This document shows positions 57,544 through 64,000 of a stretch of 64,000 bases of DNA, piece by piece. The number at the start of each line of letters is the position of its first letter. The first letter of the stretch is position 1. The position numbers were made by a program, and so were the translations under genes. Where the stretch lies: NCBI RefSeq assembly GCF_902499125.1, contig NZ_CABVPX010000008.1, positions 62,001 through 126,000 on the forward strand, given 5' to 3'. The notes under the pieces were generated by a model that saw only the letters and a list, made by a program, of their open reading frames with translations, was not told where the DNA came from and made no database searches. The stretch is from Burkholderia arboris (GTDB lineage Bacteria; Pseudomonadota; Gammaproteobacteria; Burkholderiales; Burkholderiaceae).

Positions 57544-58173
57544 ATGGCCCTTCAGACCTGGATGCTGTTCGCCGCGGCCTATCTCGCCACGACGCTGTCG
57601 CCGGGGCCCAACGTGCTGCTCGTGATCCGCAATACGGTGCGCTACGGCACGCGCGGCACCGCCGCGACGATCGCGGGCAACCTCGTCGCGCAGGGCGTGG
57701 TCGTGGTGCTCGTCGCGCTCGGCGTCGGCGCGGTACTGGCCGCGATGCCGCCGTTGTTCGTCGCGATGAAGGTGGTCGGCGCCGCTTACCTGATGTTCCT
57801 GGGCGTCCGGCAGTTGCGCGGCGACCGCAAGGCCGCCGCGTCGGGCGGCGCCGCGGAGATCGCCGTGCCCGACCGCCGCAAGCTGTTCCGCGAAGCGCTG
57901 TTCGTGTCGGGCAGCAATCCGAAGACGATGATCTTCCTGTCGGCGTTCATGCCGCAGTTCGTCGTGCACGACCGCCCGCTCGCGCTGCAGTTCGTCGTGA
58001 TGTACGCGACGATCGCCTGCACGGTCGTGATCGTTCACAGCGTCTATTCGGCCGGCGTGCGCCGGTTTCATCGCGGCTTCGGCATGAGCCGCGCGGTGCG
58101 CGCGCTCAAGCGCGCCAGCGGGCTGCTGTTCGTCGGGCTCGGAATCAAGCTGCTGACTGCGCGGCAGGCCTAA
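57544..58173 (+). CDS. LysE/RhtB-family amino acid exporter
   Basis: A 209-residue transporter with about six spans. The family motif TTLSPGPNVLLVIRNTVRYG near the N-terminus is followed by AMKVVGAAYLMFLGVRQLR and SGSNPKTMIFLSAFMPQF. It exports an amino acid or a homoserine-lactone-like solute. GGAG lies 6 bases before ATG 57544, favoured over an upstream Met. Confidence 0.92.
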   Translation: MALQTWMLFAAAYLATTLSPGPNVLLVIRNTVRYGTRGTAATIAGNLVAQGVVVVLVALGVGAVLAAMPPLFVAMKVVGAAYLMFLGVRQLRGDRKAAASGGAAEIAVPDRRKLFREALFVSGSNPKTMIFLSAFMPQFVVHDRPLALQFVVMYATIACTVVIVHSVYSAGVRRFHRGFGMSRAVRALKRASGLLFVGLGIKLLTARQA

Positions 58174-58188
58174 GCCGGCGCAATCCCG

Positions 58189-59502
58189 TCAGCCCAGGTG
58201 CGCGGCCAGCGCGGCCGTGATTGCGTCGAACGACGGACGCGCATCGACGTCCTCGTTCAGGCACGCCGCCGCCAGCGCATCGAGCGCGCCGGCGTGCGGT
58301 TCGCATCGCGCGAGCAATTCGCCGAGCAGATGGCCGAATGCCCGCACCTCGAGCCGTTCGAACCGGGCGCCGCGTGTACGGTCGTTCACGTCGTAAAGCG
58401 ACGCCGCGCCGAAATCGCCGAGCAACGCACCGCCCTCCCCGTCGTGCAGGATGTTGTGCGCATACAGGTCGCCATGCATGATGCCGCGCGCATGCAGATG
58501 GCCGGCGACCGACGCGATGCCGTGCGCGATCCGCACCGCTTCCGCCGGATCGAATTGCGTGCCGGCCGCATAGACGTCGCGCGTGCAGGACGCGAAGCTC
58601 GGCGGCCCGGCGAGATTCGTGAGCGCGGAATCGACCCGCTCCATCACGAGGCCGTGCGCGCCGTCGGGATGTCCGTACACCTTGCCGATCACCGGGATCA
58701 CGTTCGGATGACGGCCGGCATGCAGGCACGCGGCCATTTCGCAATCGGGCAGGCCGTCGCTCGTTACCGCCCCCTTGAAGAGCTTGACCGCGACCGTCCG
58801 CGGCGGCTGGCCGTCCGCCCGCCACTGCGCGCGATAAATGACGCCCGATGCGCCCTCGCCCAGCTTCTGTTCACATGCAAGCGACGCCCAGTCGATCGCG
58901 ACGACGTCCGGCCCGGCCGACGCCGCGGCCTCCGGCACCGCGCCGAACGGATTGCCGGCAACGGCAAGCCACGCGAGACGCGGCAGGTGCAGCAGCCAGT
59001 CGGGCAACGCATCCAGCCGGTTCGCCGACAGCCGCACCAGTTCCAGCGCGCGGCAGGCAGCCATTTCAGCCGGCAGCGCCCGCAGCCGGTTGCCGGCGAG
59101 CATGAGTTTCTGCAACCGCGAACAGTCGCCGATGTCGGCAGGCAGTTCGCCGATGTCGTTGTCGGTCAGGATCAGCCAGCGCAGCGCACGCGGCAGCGCG
59201 CCGCGCGGCACCGCGCCGATCCGGTTAGCCTTGAAGCCGATCATGTCGAGTTGCCCGCACGCGCCGAGTACGTCGGGAAAGGCGGTGAAGCGATTGCCCG
59301 ACGCGAACAGGATGCGCAGGCGATGCAGCCGCGGCAGGTCGTCCGGCAGCGCGGACAGCGCATTGCCGGTCAGGTCGAGCACTTCGAGCGTGTCGGCAAG
59401 ATCGAAGATCTCGCGCGGAAATTCTGTCAACCCGCATGCGAGCTTGAGTTGCCGTGTGCCCGACAGTTGTCCGGCCTGCAGTTGTTCGAGGGTGTGGGTC
59501 AC
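58189..59502 (-). CDS. Leucine-rich-repeat / protein kinase fusion
   Basis: A 437-residue protein. Residues about 20-190 hold seven or eight LRR units (LEVLDLTGNALSALPDDL, LRWLILTDNDIGELPADIG). Residues 210-430 form a eukaryote-like protein kinase: GEGASG loop, VAVKLF lysine (K240), HGDLYAHN catalytic loop (343-350) and GDFGA magnesium loop. The usual HRD is HGD, as in some kinases of the RIO/LRR group. GTG 59500-59502 gives the likely start (MTHTLEQLQAGQ); an earlier GTG 27 codons upstream is possible. Substrates are unknown; a signalling or secreted-effector role is possible. Confidence 0.85.
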   Translation of the reverse strand: MTHTLEQLQAGQLSGTRQLKLACGLTEFPREIFDLADTLEVLDLTGNALSALPDDLPRLHRLRILFASGNRFTAFPDVLGACGQLDMIGFKANRIGAVPRGALPRALRWLILTDNDIGELPADIGDCSRLQKLMLAGNRLRALPAEMAACRALELVRLSANRLDALPDWLLHLPRLAWLAVAGNPFGAVPEAAASAGPDVVAIDWASLACEQKLGEGASGVIYRAQWRADGQPPRTVAVKLFKGAVTSDGLPDCEMAACLHAGRHPNVIPVIGKVYGHPDGAHGLVMERVDSALTNLAGPPSFASCTRDVYAAGTQFDPAEAVRIAHGIASVAGHLHARGIMHGDLYAHNILHDGEGGALLGDFGAASLYDVNDRTRGARFERLEVRAFGHLLGELLARCEPHAGALDALAAACLNEDVDARPSFDAITAALAAHLG

Positions 59503-59600
59503 GGTGAGAAAACGGGTGGCGGTTGCGATGATCGTTGGACCGATCGGACGAATTCTACCGGGATCGCTTTCGTGTACCTGCACGACCTTGTCACACCCCC

Positions 59601-59629
59601 TTCACAAATGCGCAATGTGACGTTAGAAT
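59601..59629 (+). promoter_or_regulatory. Promoter of tRNA-Leu
   Basis: TTCACA (59601-59606) and TAGAAT (59624-59629) are spaced by 17 bp, a near-consensus sigma-70 promoter. The tRNA starts 16 bp after the -10 box. The promoter overlaps the region just upstream of the divergent LRR-kinase gene. Confidence 0.7.
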
Positions 59630-59644
59630 TGCGGCCCTTGCAGT

Positions 59645-59729
59645 GCCGACGTGGTGAAATTGGTAGACACGCTATCTTGAGGGGGTAGTGGCGAAAGCTG
59701 TGCGAGTTCGAGTCTCGCCGTCGGCACCA
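59645..59729 (+). tRNA. tRNA-Leu (anticodon GAG)
   Basis: An 85-nt leucine tRNA. Acceptor arms GCCGACG (59645-59651) and CGTCGGC (59719-59725) pair fully, the discriminator A and the CCA end are encoded (59726-59729), and the anticodon stem CTATC/GGTAG holds the loop TTGAGGG with GAG. The long variable arm and the TTCGAGT T-loop are as expected for class II tRNA. Confidence 0.97.
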
Positions 59730-59967
59730 GGTTAATGCAATGCGCTGCTTGCCAGCGCCACGCCCACGGGTCGCCCGCACCCGATTCCTCCGCAGCAATC
59801 TGCTCCGCCCCCCGGTTCGCCCGCCTTGCGGCAGCCCATCCGCATCAAGACCGCGCGCAGCGGACGTAACGATCGTTCGCCACGGAAGCAGACTTGCGCA
59901 GAAGCACTCACCGCCTTCACGCGATGACATCGATCGTCACGTACATCGCTCCGCCCGCCGTCTTCAC

Positions 59968-60387
59968 CTACTGCACGTACTGCTCGTTCCCCATCAGCCC
60001 GATCTTCGTCGCGCCCACCCGTTGCGCCGACGCCAGCACCGCGGCGACATCACGATACGGCGCCTGCCGATCCGGCCGGAGCCTGAGTTCGGCCTGCACC
60101 GGTTCGGCCGCGACCTGCGCCAGCTTCGCCTCGAGCGCCGCGCGATCGGGCAAGCGCGTGCCGTTCCATGCCGTCGCGCCGTCGGCCGCGACGTCGATCT
60201 GCACGACCTCCGGTTCCGCGGCCGGCGGCGCGGCGCCCACCGGCAGGTTCATCCGGACCGCATGCATCTGGATCGGAATGGTGATGATCAACATGATCAG
60301 CAGGACCAGCATCACGTCGATCAGCGGCGTCGTGTTGATGTCCACCATCACGTCCGGTTCGCTGCCCGACGATACGTTCATGCCCAT
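59968..60387 (-). CDS. exbD: ExbD-family biopolymer transport protein (second)
   Basis: A 139-residue ExbD. The membrane aspartate lies in INTTPLIDVMLVLLIML, followed by a periplasmic domain. It forms the proton channel with ExbB that energises TonB. It is last in the leftward receptor-tonB-exbB-exbD-exbD operon, 9 bp after the other exbD; its sequence is distinct from that copy, so two ExbD types may assemble together. Confidence 0.92.
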   Translation of the reverse strand: MGMNVSSGSEPDVMVDINTTPLIDVMLVLLIMLIITIPIQMHAVRMNLPVGAAPPAAEPEVVQIDVAADGATAWNGTRLPDRAALEAKLAQVAAEPVQAELRLRPDRQAPYRDVAAVLASAQRVGATKIGLMGNEQYVQ

Positions 60388-60396
60388 GACTGCCTC

Positions 60397-60819
60397 CTAG
60401 CTGCCGCGCGCGGGCGGCTCCGTGATGAACGACACCTTCTCGATGCCCGCCCGTTCGCATGCCGCGATCACGCGACCGACGAACTCGTAACGCGTGCTCT
60501 CGTCGCCGCGCACGTGGACGTCCGGTTGCGGCGACTGCACTGCGACGCCCTTCAGGCGCGCGAGCAGCGTCGGCGCGTCGACCGGCGCCGCGTTCCAGAA
60601 GAATTCACCCTGACGATCGACCGCGATTTCGACACTCTCCGGCCGGCTCTGCAACGGCTGCACGGTTTCCTTCGGCAATTCCACCGGAATCGTGTGCGTC
60701 ACCACCGGAATCGTGATCAGAAAAATGATGAGCAGTACCAACATCACGTCGACGAGCGGCGTTGTGTTGATCTGTGCGATGACCTCGTCGTCATCGTCCT
60801 GACGGATACTCATGCCCAT
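60397..60819 (-). CDS. exbD: ExbD-family biopolymer transport protein (first)
   Basis: A 140-residue ExbD with INTTPLVDVMLVLLIIFL (Asp in the span) and periplasmic part with HTIPVELPKET. It starts 12 bp after exbB on the same strand. The second exbD follows at 9 bp. Paired exbD genes occur in several Xanthomonas and Burkholderia TonB clusters. Confidence 0.92.
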   Translation of the reverse strand: MGMSIRQDDDDEVIAQINTTPLVDVMLVLLIIFLITIPVVTHTIPVELPKETVQPLQSRPESVEIAVDRQGEFFWNAAPVDAPTLLARLKGVAVQSPQPDVHVRGDESTRYEFVGRVIAACERAGIEKVSFITEPPARGS

Positions 60820-60831
60820 GACCGGCTCCGT

Positions 60832-61731
60832 TCAGTCGATCAGCGCAGGCGTGCGCGCGTCGTCGCGCACGGGCCGTTTCCCGCTCGCCAGCACCACGAC
60901 GTGAAGCTGCGCGCCGAATGCACGCACGCGTTCCATCACCGCCTTGTTGCGGCGCACGAGGAAGTTGTAGCCGAGCACGGCGGGCACCGCCACCGCCAGG
61001 CCGATCGCGGTCATGATGAGCGCCTCGCCCACCGGCCCCGCGACCTTGTCGATCGACGCCTGGCCCGCGACGCCGATCGCGGTCAGCGCGTGATAGATGC
61101 CCCACACCGTGCCGAACAGGCCGACGAACGGCGCGGTCGACCCCACCGTACCGAGAAACGCAAGGCCGTCCTGCAAACGGTTCGACACGCTGGCCATCGC
61201 CCGCTCGACCGACGTGTCGACCCACGTATTGCGGTCGACGGCTTCGAGCAACACCTCGTCGTGATGCTCGCCGGCCTCGATCGCCGTCTCCGCAATGAAA
61301 CGAAACGGCGACGCCGGGTCGAGCAACTGCACGCCTTCCGCGAGCGACGGCGCAGCCCACAGCTGCGCGTCGGCCCGTTTCGCGCGGCGGTTTGCACGGG
61401 TCTGCTCGAAGAACTTCGTGACCATGATGTACCAGCTGCCCATCGACATCACGACCAGCAGGATCAGTACGAAACGCGCGACGAAGTCGCCGCCGCGCCA
61501 CAACGCGTCGAGTCCGTACGGATTGGCCGCAGCGGCCGGAACGGCAGGCGCTGCCTGCGGCGCGGGACCGGCGACGGCCGGAACGGCCGGCAGCGCGGCG
61601 ACGGTGGCGGAGGCCGGTGCCGCCGCGGCACGCGTCTCGGCCCGCGCATCATGCGGCGCGACGAGCACGCCTGCCATACCACCGGCAATCATCAGGCTGG
61701 CCGCGAAAGCGGCAATCAATTGCTTCTTCAT
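60832..61731 (-). CDS. exbB: ExbB-family proton channel protein
   Basis: A 299-residue protein with an Ala/Pro-rich periplasmic N-terminus after a signal segment (MKKQLIAAFAASLMIAGG) and three membrane spans. The family stretch FLGTVGSTAPFVGLFGTVWG is present, and EALIMTAIGLAVAVPAVLGYN is the last span. With ExbD it powers TonB. ATG 61729-61731 is the natural start. It lies 69 bp after tonB. Confidence 0.92.
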   Translation of the reverse strand: MKKQLIAAFAASLMIAGGMAGVLVAPHDARAETRAAAAPASATVAALPAVPAVAGPAPQAAPAVPAAAANPYGLDALWRGGDFVARFVLILLVVMSMGSWYIMVTKFFEQTRANRRAKRADAQLWAAPSLAEGVQLLDPASPFRFIAETAIEAGEHHDEVLLEAVDRNTWVDTSVERAMASVSNRLQDGLAFLGTVGSTAPFVGLFGTVWGIYHALTAIGVAGQASIDKVAGPVGEALIMTAIGLAVAVPAVLGYNFLVRRNKAVMERVRAFGAQLHVVVLASGKRPVRDDARTPALID

Positions 61732-61800
61732 GTCTGCTCCATTGATCGATCTGAATATGCATCCGGCACCCAGGCTGCCGGTTTTCGCGAAACGCACCGG

Positions 61801-62478
61801 TCAGTTCAGGTTGAACGAGAACGGCACCTGCACACGTATCGCCTGCCCTTGCGCGATACAGCTGAAGCGCCTCACCGCCGCCAGCGCCGCCCGATCGAGG
61901 ATCGGGTCGGCGGACTGCGCGACGCGCTCGCCGGACACGCGGCCGTCCGCATCGACGACAAACTCCACCAGCACGTTGCCGGTGATGTTGTTTTCCAGCG
62001 CTTCTCGCGGATAGCGCAGCGATGCGCGCACCTGCTCCGAATTCGGGCACACGACGCCCACTTCGTGGCTCGGCGCAACGGGTGCCGCGGGGGCAGCCGG
62101 CAGCGCGGGGGCGGAGACCACGGGGGTCGCCGTGTGCGCCAGCGTCGACTGCGCTTGCGCGTGGACCGGCACCTCGGGCGGCGGCACGAACATTCGCGGC
62201 GGGGGCACCACCTTTGACGGCTGCGCCTTCACGACCGGTTTCGGCGGCGGGGGCGGCGGAGGCGGTTTGACCGGCTCGATGATCCGTACGTCGACCGGGT
62301 GCTGGACGATCTCCGTCACGCGATTGGCGAGACCGTTCAGCAACGCATAGATCAGCGCCGCGTGCAGCAGCAGGACAGCCGCGATGCCGCCGTAGCGGCG
62401 CACGGGATGGCCGCTCGCCTGCCCGTACGGGCGCGGTTGTCCGGCGGGCCGGCGGGCCGGGGCGGGTTGCGCAAACAT
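61801..62478 (-). CDS. tonB: TonB energy transducer
   Basis: A 225-residue TonB. A cytoplasmic N-terminus is followed by one membrane span (about 31-50), a Pro-rich spacer (KPPPPPPPPKP) and the C-terminal TonB domain (RYPREALENNITGNVLVEFVVD and GRVSGERVAQSADPILDRAAL). It transmits ExbBD energy to outer-membrane receptors. It lies 25 bp after the receptor gene. Confidence 0.95.
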   Translation of the reverse strand: MFAQPAPARRPAGQPRPYGQASGHPVRRYGGIAAVLLLHAALIYALLNGLANRVTEIVQHPVDVRIIEPVKPPPPPPPPKPVVKAQPSKVVPPPRMFVPPPEVPVHAQAQSTLAHTATPVVSAPALPAAPAAPVAPSHEVGVVCPNSEQVRASLRYPREALENNITGNVLVEFVVDADGRVSGERVAQSADPILDRAALAAVRRFSCIAQGQAIRVQVPFSFNLN

Positions 62479-62503
62479 GGAACCTCCTCGAATCGTCTGC
62501 GCG

Positions 62504-64000
62504 TCAGAACGGCGCGCTCAGTTGCACGCCGATCGTGCGCGGCTGGATCATCGACGCCCACACGTTGCCGCCGAGCGGCACATAACTCGTGTTGGCGGAC
62601 AGCAGGCCCTCGCGATTGAACAGGTTCCTGACGAAGAACGACAGGCTCGCGTAGCGCAGGTCGACGCCCAGTTGCAGATCCGTGACCGCATAGGCGGGCA
62701 GCACGAAATCGGGCGAGCCCGTGGCGCCCGCGAAGCTCGCATGGCGCTCGCCCACGAAGCGTTCGGTCGCACCGGCGACAGCCGACCACGGGCCGAGCGG
62801 AAAGCGGTAGCTCGCACCCAGCGATGCCGCGAACTTCGCGGTGTTCGGCAGACGGTCGCCCGTGCGCGCGCCGACGCTCGGCGACCCCTTGGTCAGGTAC
62901 GCGTCGATTGCGGCGAGCGACGCGTTGAACGACAGGGCCGACGTCGGCCGCACCACGCCCGATGCCTCCAGCCCCTTGATCCGCGCATTGCCCGCGTTGA
63001 CGAGCTGCGCGACGCCGTCCACCGCCCCGTACTGCTGGATGTCGTGCCACTCGATGTCATAGGCCGACAGCGCGACCGACACGCGGTTGTCGAGCAGGTC
63101 CGCCTTGTAACCGACTTCGTAGTTCCACAGCGTGTCGGGCCTGTAGGTCGGATTGCCGGCGATCAGTTGCCCCGTCACCGCACTGACCGCCATGCTGTTG
63201 GGGCCACCCGGGCGATAGCCGCTCGCGACGCGCGCATAGACGTTGCTGGTCGGCGTGAGCTTGTAGCTGGCCGTGAACATGTACGTCTTGCTCGTATCCG
63301 ATGACGCGCCCGGCGCGGACAACGGCGTCGGCACGAGCATGCCGGACGTCTCCTGCCGGTAGTCCTGACTGTTGTGGGCAATGCGCATGCCGGCCGTCAG
63401 CGCGATGCGCGACGTGGCGTTGTAGGTGACGTCGCCGTAGGCCGCGAATTCCTGGTAGCTGCCGGAATAGCCGAGCTTCTCCAGATCGCCGAGCGGTTGG
63501 CCGCCCGCGGTCGCACGATAGGCTTGCACGGTGGTGCTGTGCTCATGATCGTAATAAAGCCCCGCGACCCACTCGAGCGTCCGGTTGCCGGGCGAGGTCA
63601 GCCGCAGTTCCTGCGTCACCTTGTTGGTGTCGACCGTGGAACTGGGTGTGACGGTGCTGACGTCGAGTCCGCCCGCCGCGAGGATCGGCGCATAGAACGG
63701 CGTGAAGTCGAGCGTCGTCGACGTACGCAGCGACTGGTACGCGGAAATTGCATTGAGGCGCGCCCAGCCGAAATCGTATTCGGCATTCGCGGTGTAGAAC
63801 TGGTTGCTCTGGTGATACGGCTCGGGTGCATCCTGCAGTTTGGTCAACGCGCCGTACGCGGGCCGGCCGTCCATCCCGTAGTCGACGTAGTTCTGCCCGC
63901 TGCTGTTGATGTTCTGGATCGTGGCCGTGAATCGGAACGTGAGCTTGCGCGTCGGCGTCACGAGCAGCGACGCACGCATACCGGTGGTGTCGCTCCGGTT
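62504..64000 (-). CDS. TonB-dependent outer-membrane receptor, C-terminal part
   Basis: The frame is open to the right edge, giving about 498 residues of the C-terminal barrel; the plug domain and signal lie beyond the window. Beta-barrel strands with alternating pattern run throughout and the protein ends in VQLSAPF, with the C-terminal Phe needed for BAM insertion. Motifs such as SGYRPGGPNSMA and YEVGYKADLLDNRVSV are typical of the iron/siderophore receptor group. It is the first visible gene of the operon with tonB, exbB and two exbD. The ligand is unknown. Confidence 0.9.
   Translation of the reverse strand, partial: NRSDTTGMRASLLVTPTRKLTFRFTATIQNINSSGQNYVDYGMDGRPAYGALTKLQDAPEPYHQSNQFYTANAEYDFGWARLNAISAYQSLRTSTTLDFTPFYAPILAAGGLDVSTVTPSSTVDTNKVTQELRLTSPGNRTLEWVAGLYYDHEHSTTVQAYRATAGGQPLGDLEKLGYSGSYQEFAAYGDVTYNATSRIALTAGMRIAHNSQDYRQETSGMLVPTPLSAPGASSDTSKTYMFTASYKLTPTSNVYARVASGYRPGGPNSMAVSAVTGQLIAGNPTYRPDTLWNYEVGYKADLLDNRVSVALSAYDIEWHDIQQYGAVDGVAQLVNAGNARIKGLEASGVVRPTSALSFNASLAAIDAYLTKGSPSVGARTGDRLPNTAKFAASLGASYRFPLGPWSAVAGATERFVGERHASFAGATGSPDFVLPAYAVTDLQLGVDLRYASLSFFVRNLFNREGLLSANTSYVPLGGNVWASMIQPRTIGVQLSAPF

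Overview
The window is GC-rich DNA with Burkholderia-type gene content and codon use, most likely from a Burkholderia cepacia complex chromosome. The signs are the strong G/C third-position bias, a TonB/ExbB/ExbD set, DUF2917 and DUF1488 proteins, an mms-type valine operon and NodT/MacAB efflux. No insertion sequence, prophage, CRISPR array or rRNA operon was seen. There is one tRNA gene, tRNA-Leu(GAG). Both ends cut a gene.

Left part (1-12.7 kb): the tail of an isochorismatase-like hydrolase; a TetR regulator divergent from an FAD monooxygenase, with two identical 15-bp operators between them; then the most unusual block in the window. That block (2858-12731) holds three membrane desaturase modules (one fused to a PAP2-like phosphatase domain), a Rieske oxygenase, a GH3-type acyl-adenylate/amide synthetase, a PF10118 protein with a di-iron signature, an alpha/beta hydrolase and two GNAT-like proteins. 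Genes on each strand overlap or nearly touch. It looks like an uncharacterised lipid or N-acyl biosynthetic locus.

Middle part (12.7-38.4 kb): RNase T2, an OsmC-like protein, an HdeD-type membrane protein fused to a permuted-papain-like domain, a lipoprotein, an XRE regulator, an HD phosphohydrolase and a methyltransferase. Next come a MacA-MacB-NodT efflux operon, a 14-TM MFS exporter with a divergent LysR gene, and a six-gene valine/isobutyrate operon (3-hydroxyisobutyryl-CoA hydrolase, enoyl-CoA hydratase, mmsB, mmsA, acyl-CoA synthetase, acyl-CoA dehydrogenase) with a divergent AraC regulator. An NfeD-SPFH (stomatin) pair closes this part.

The stomatin gene is followed by a roughly 3.3-kb islet carrying a double-domain sulfotransferase/coiled-coil gene. 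A frameshifted second copy of the stomatin 3' end lies on its far side, as if the islet entered with a replacement gene end.

Right part (42-64 kb): a Tat-exported HAD phosphatase; an M24 peptidase, an alpha/beta hydrolase-SDR fusion and a second PF10118 protein in a row; and a tandem duplication in which each unit has a promoter, a leader of about 150 nt, a perfect terminator and a DUF2917 gene. After an AzgA-type purine permease and an AcoR-like sigma-54 activator comes a copper operon. It is headed by a DUF2946 protein carrying both CXXC and a C-terminal RAPP motif, the signature of the copper-sensing upstream ORF CruR, followed by CopC, PCuAC and a 57-residue membrane protein. The window ends with a LysE exporter, a leucine-rich-repeat/protein-kinase fusion, tRNA-Leu, and a leftward TonB-dependent receptor-TonB-ExbB-ExbD-ExbD operon.
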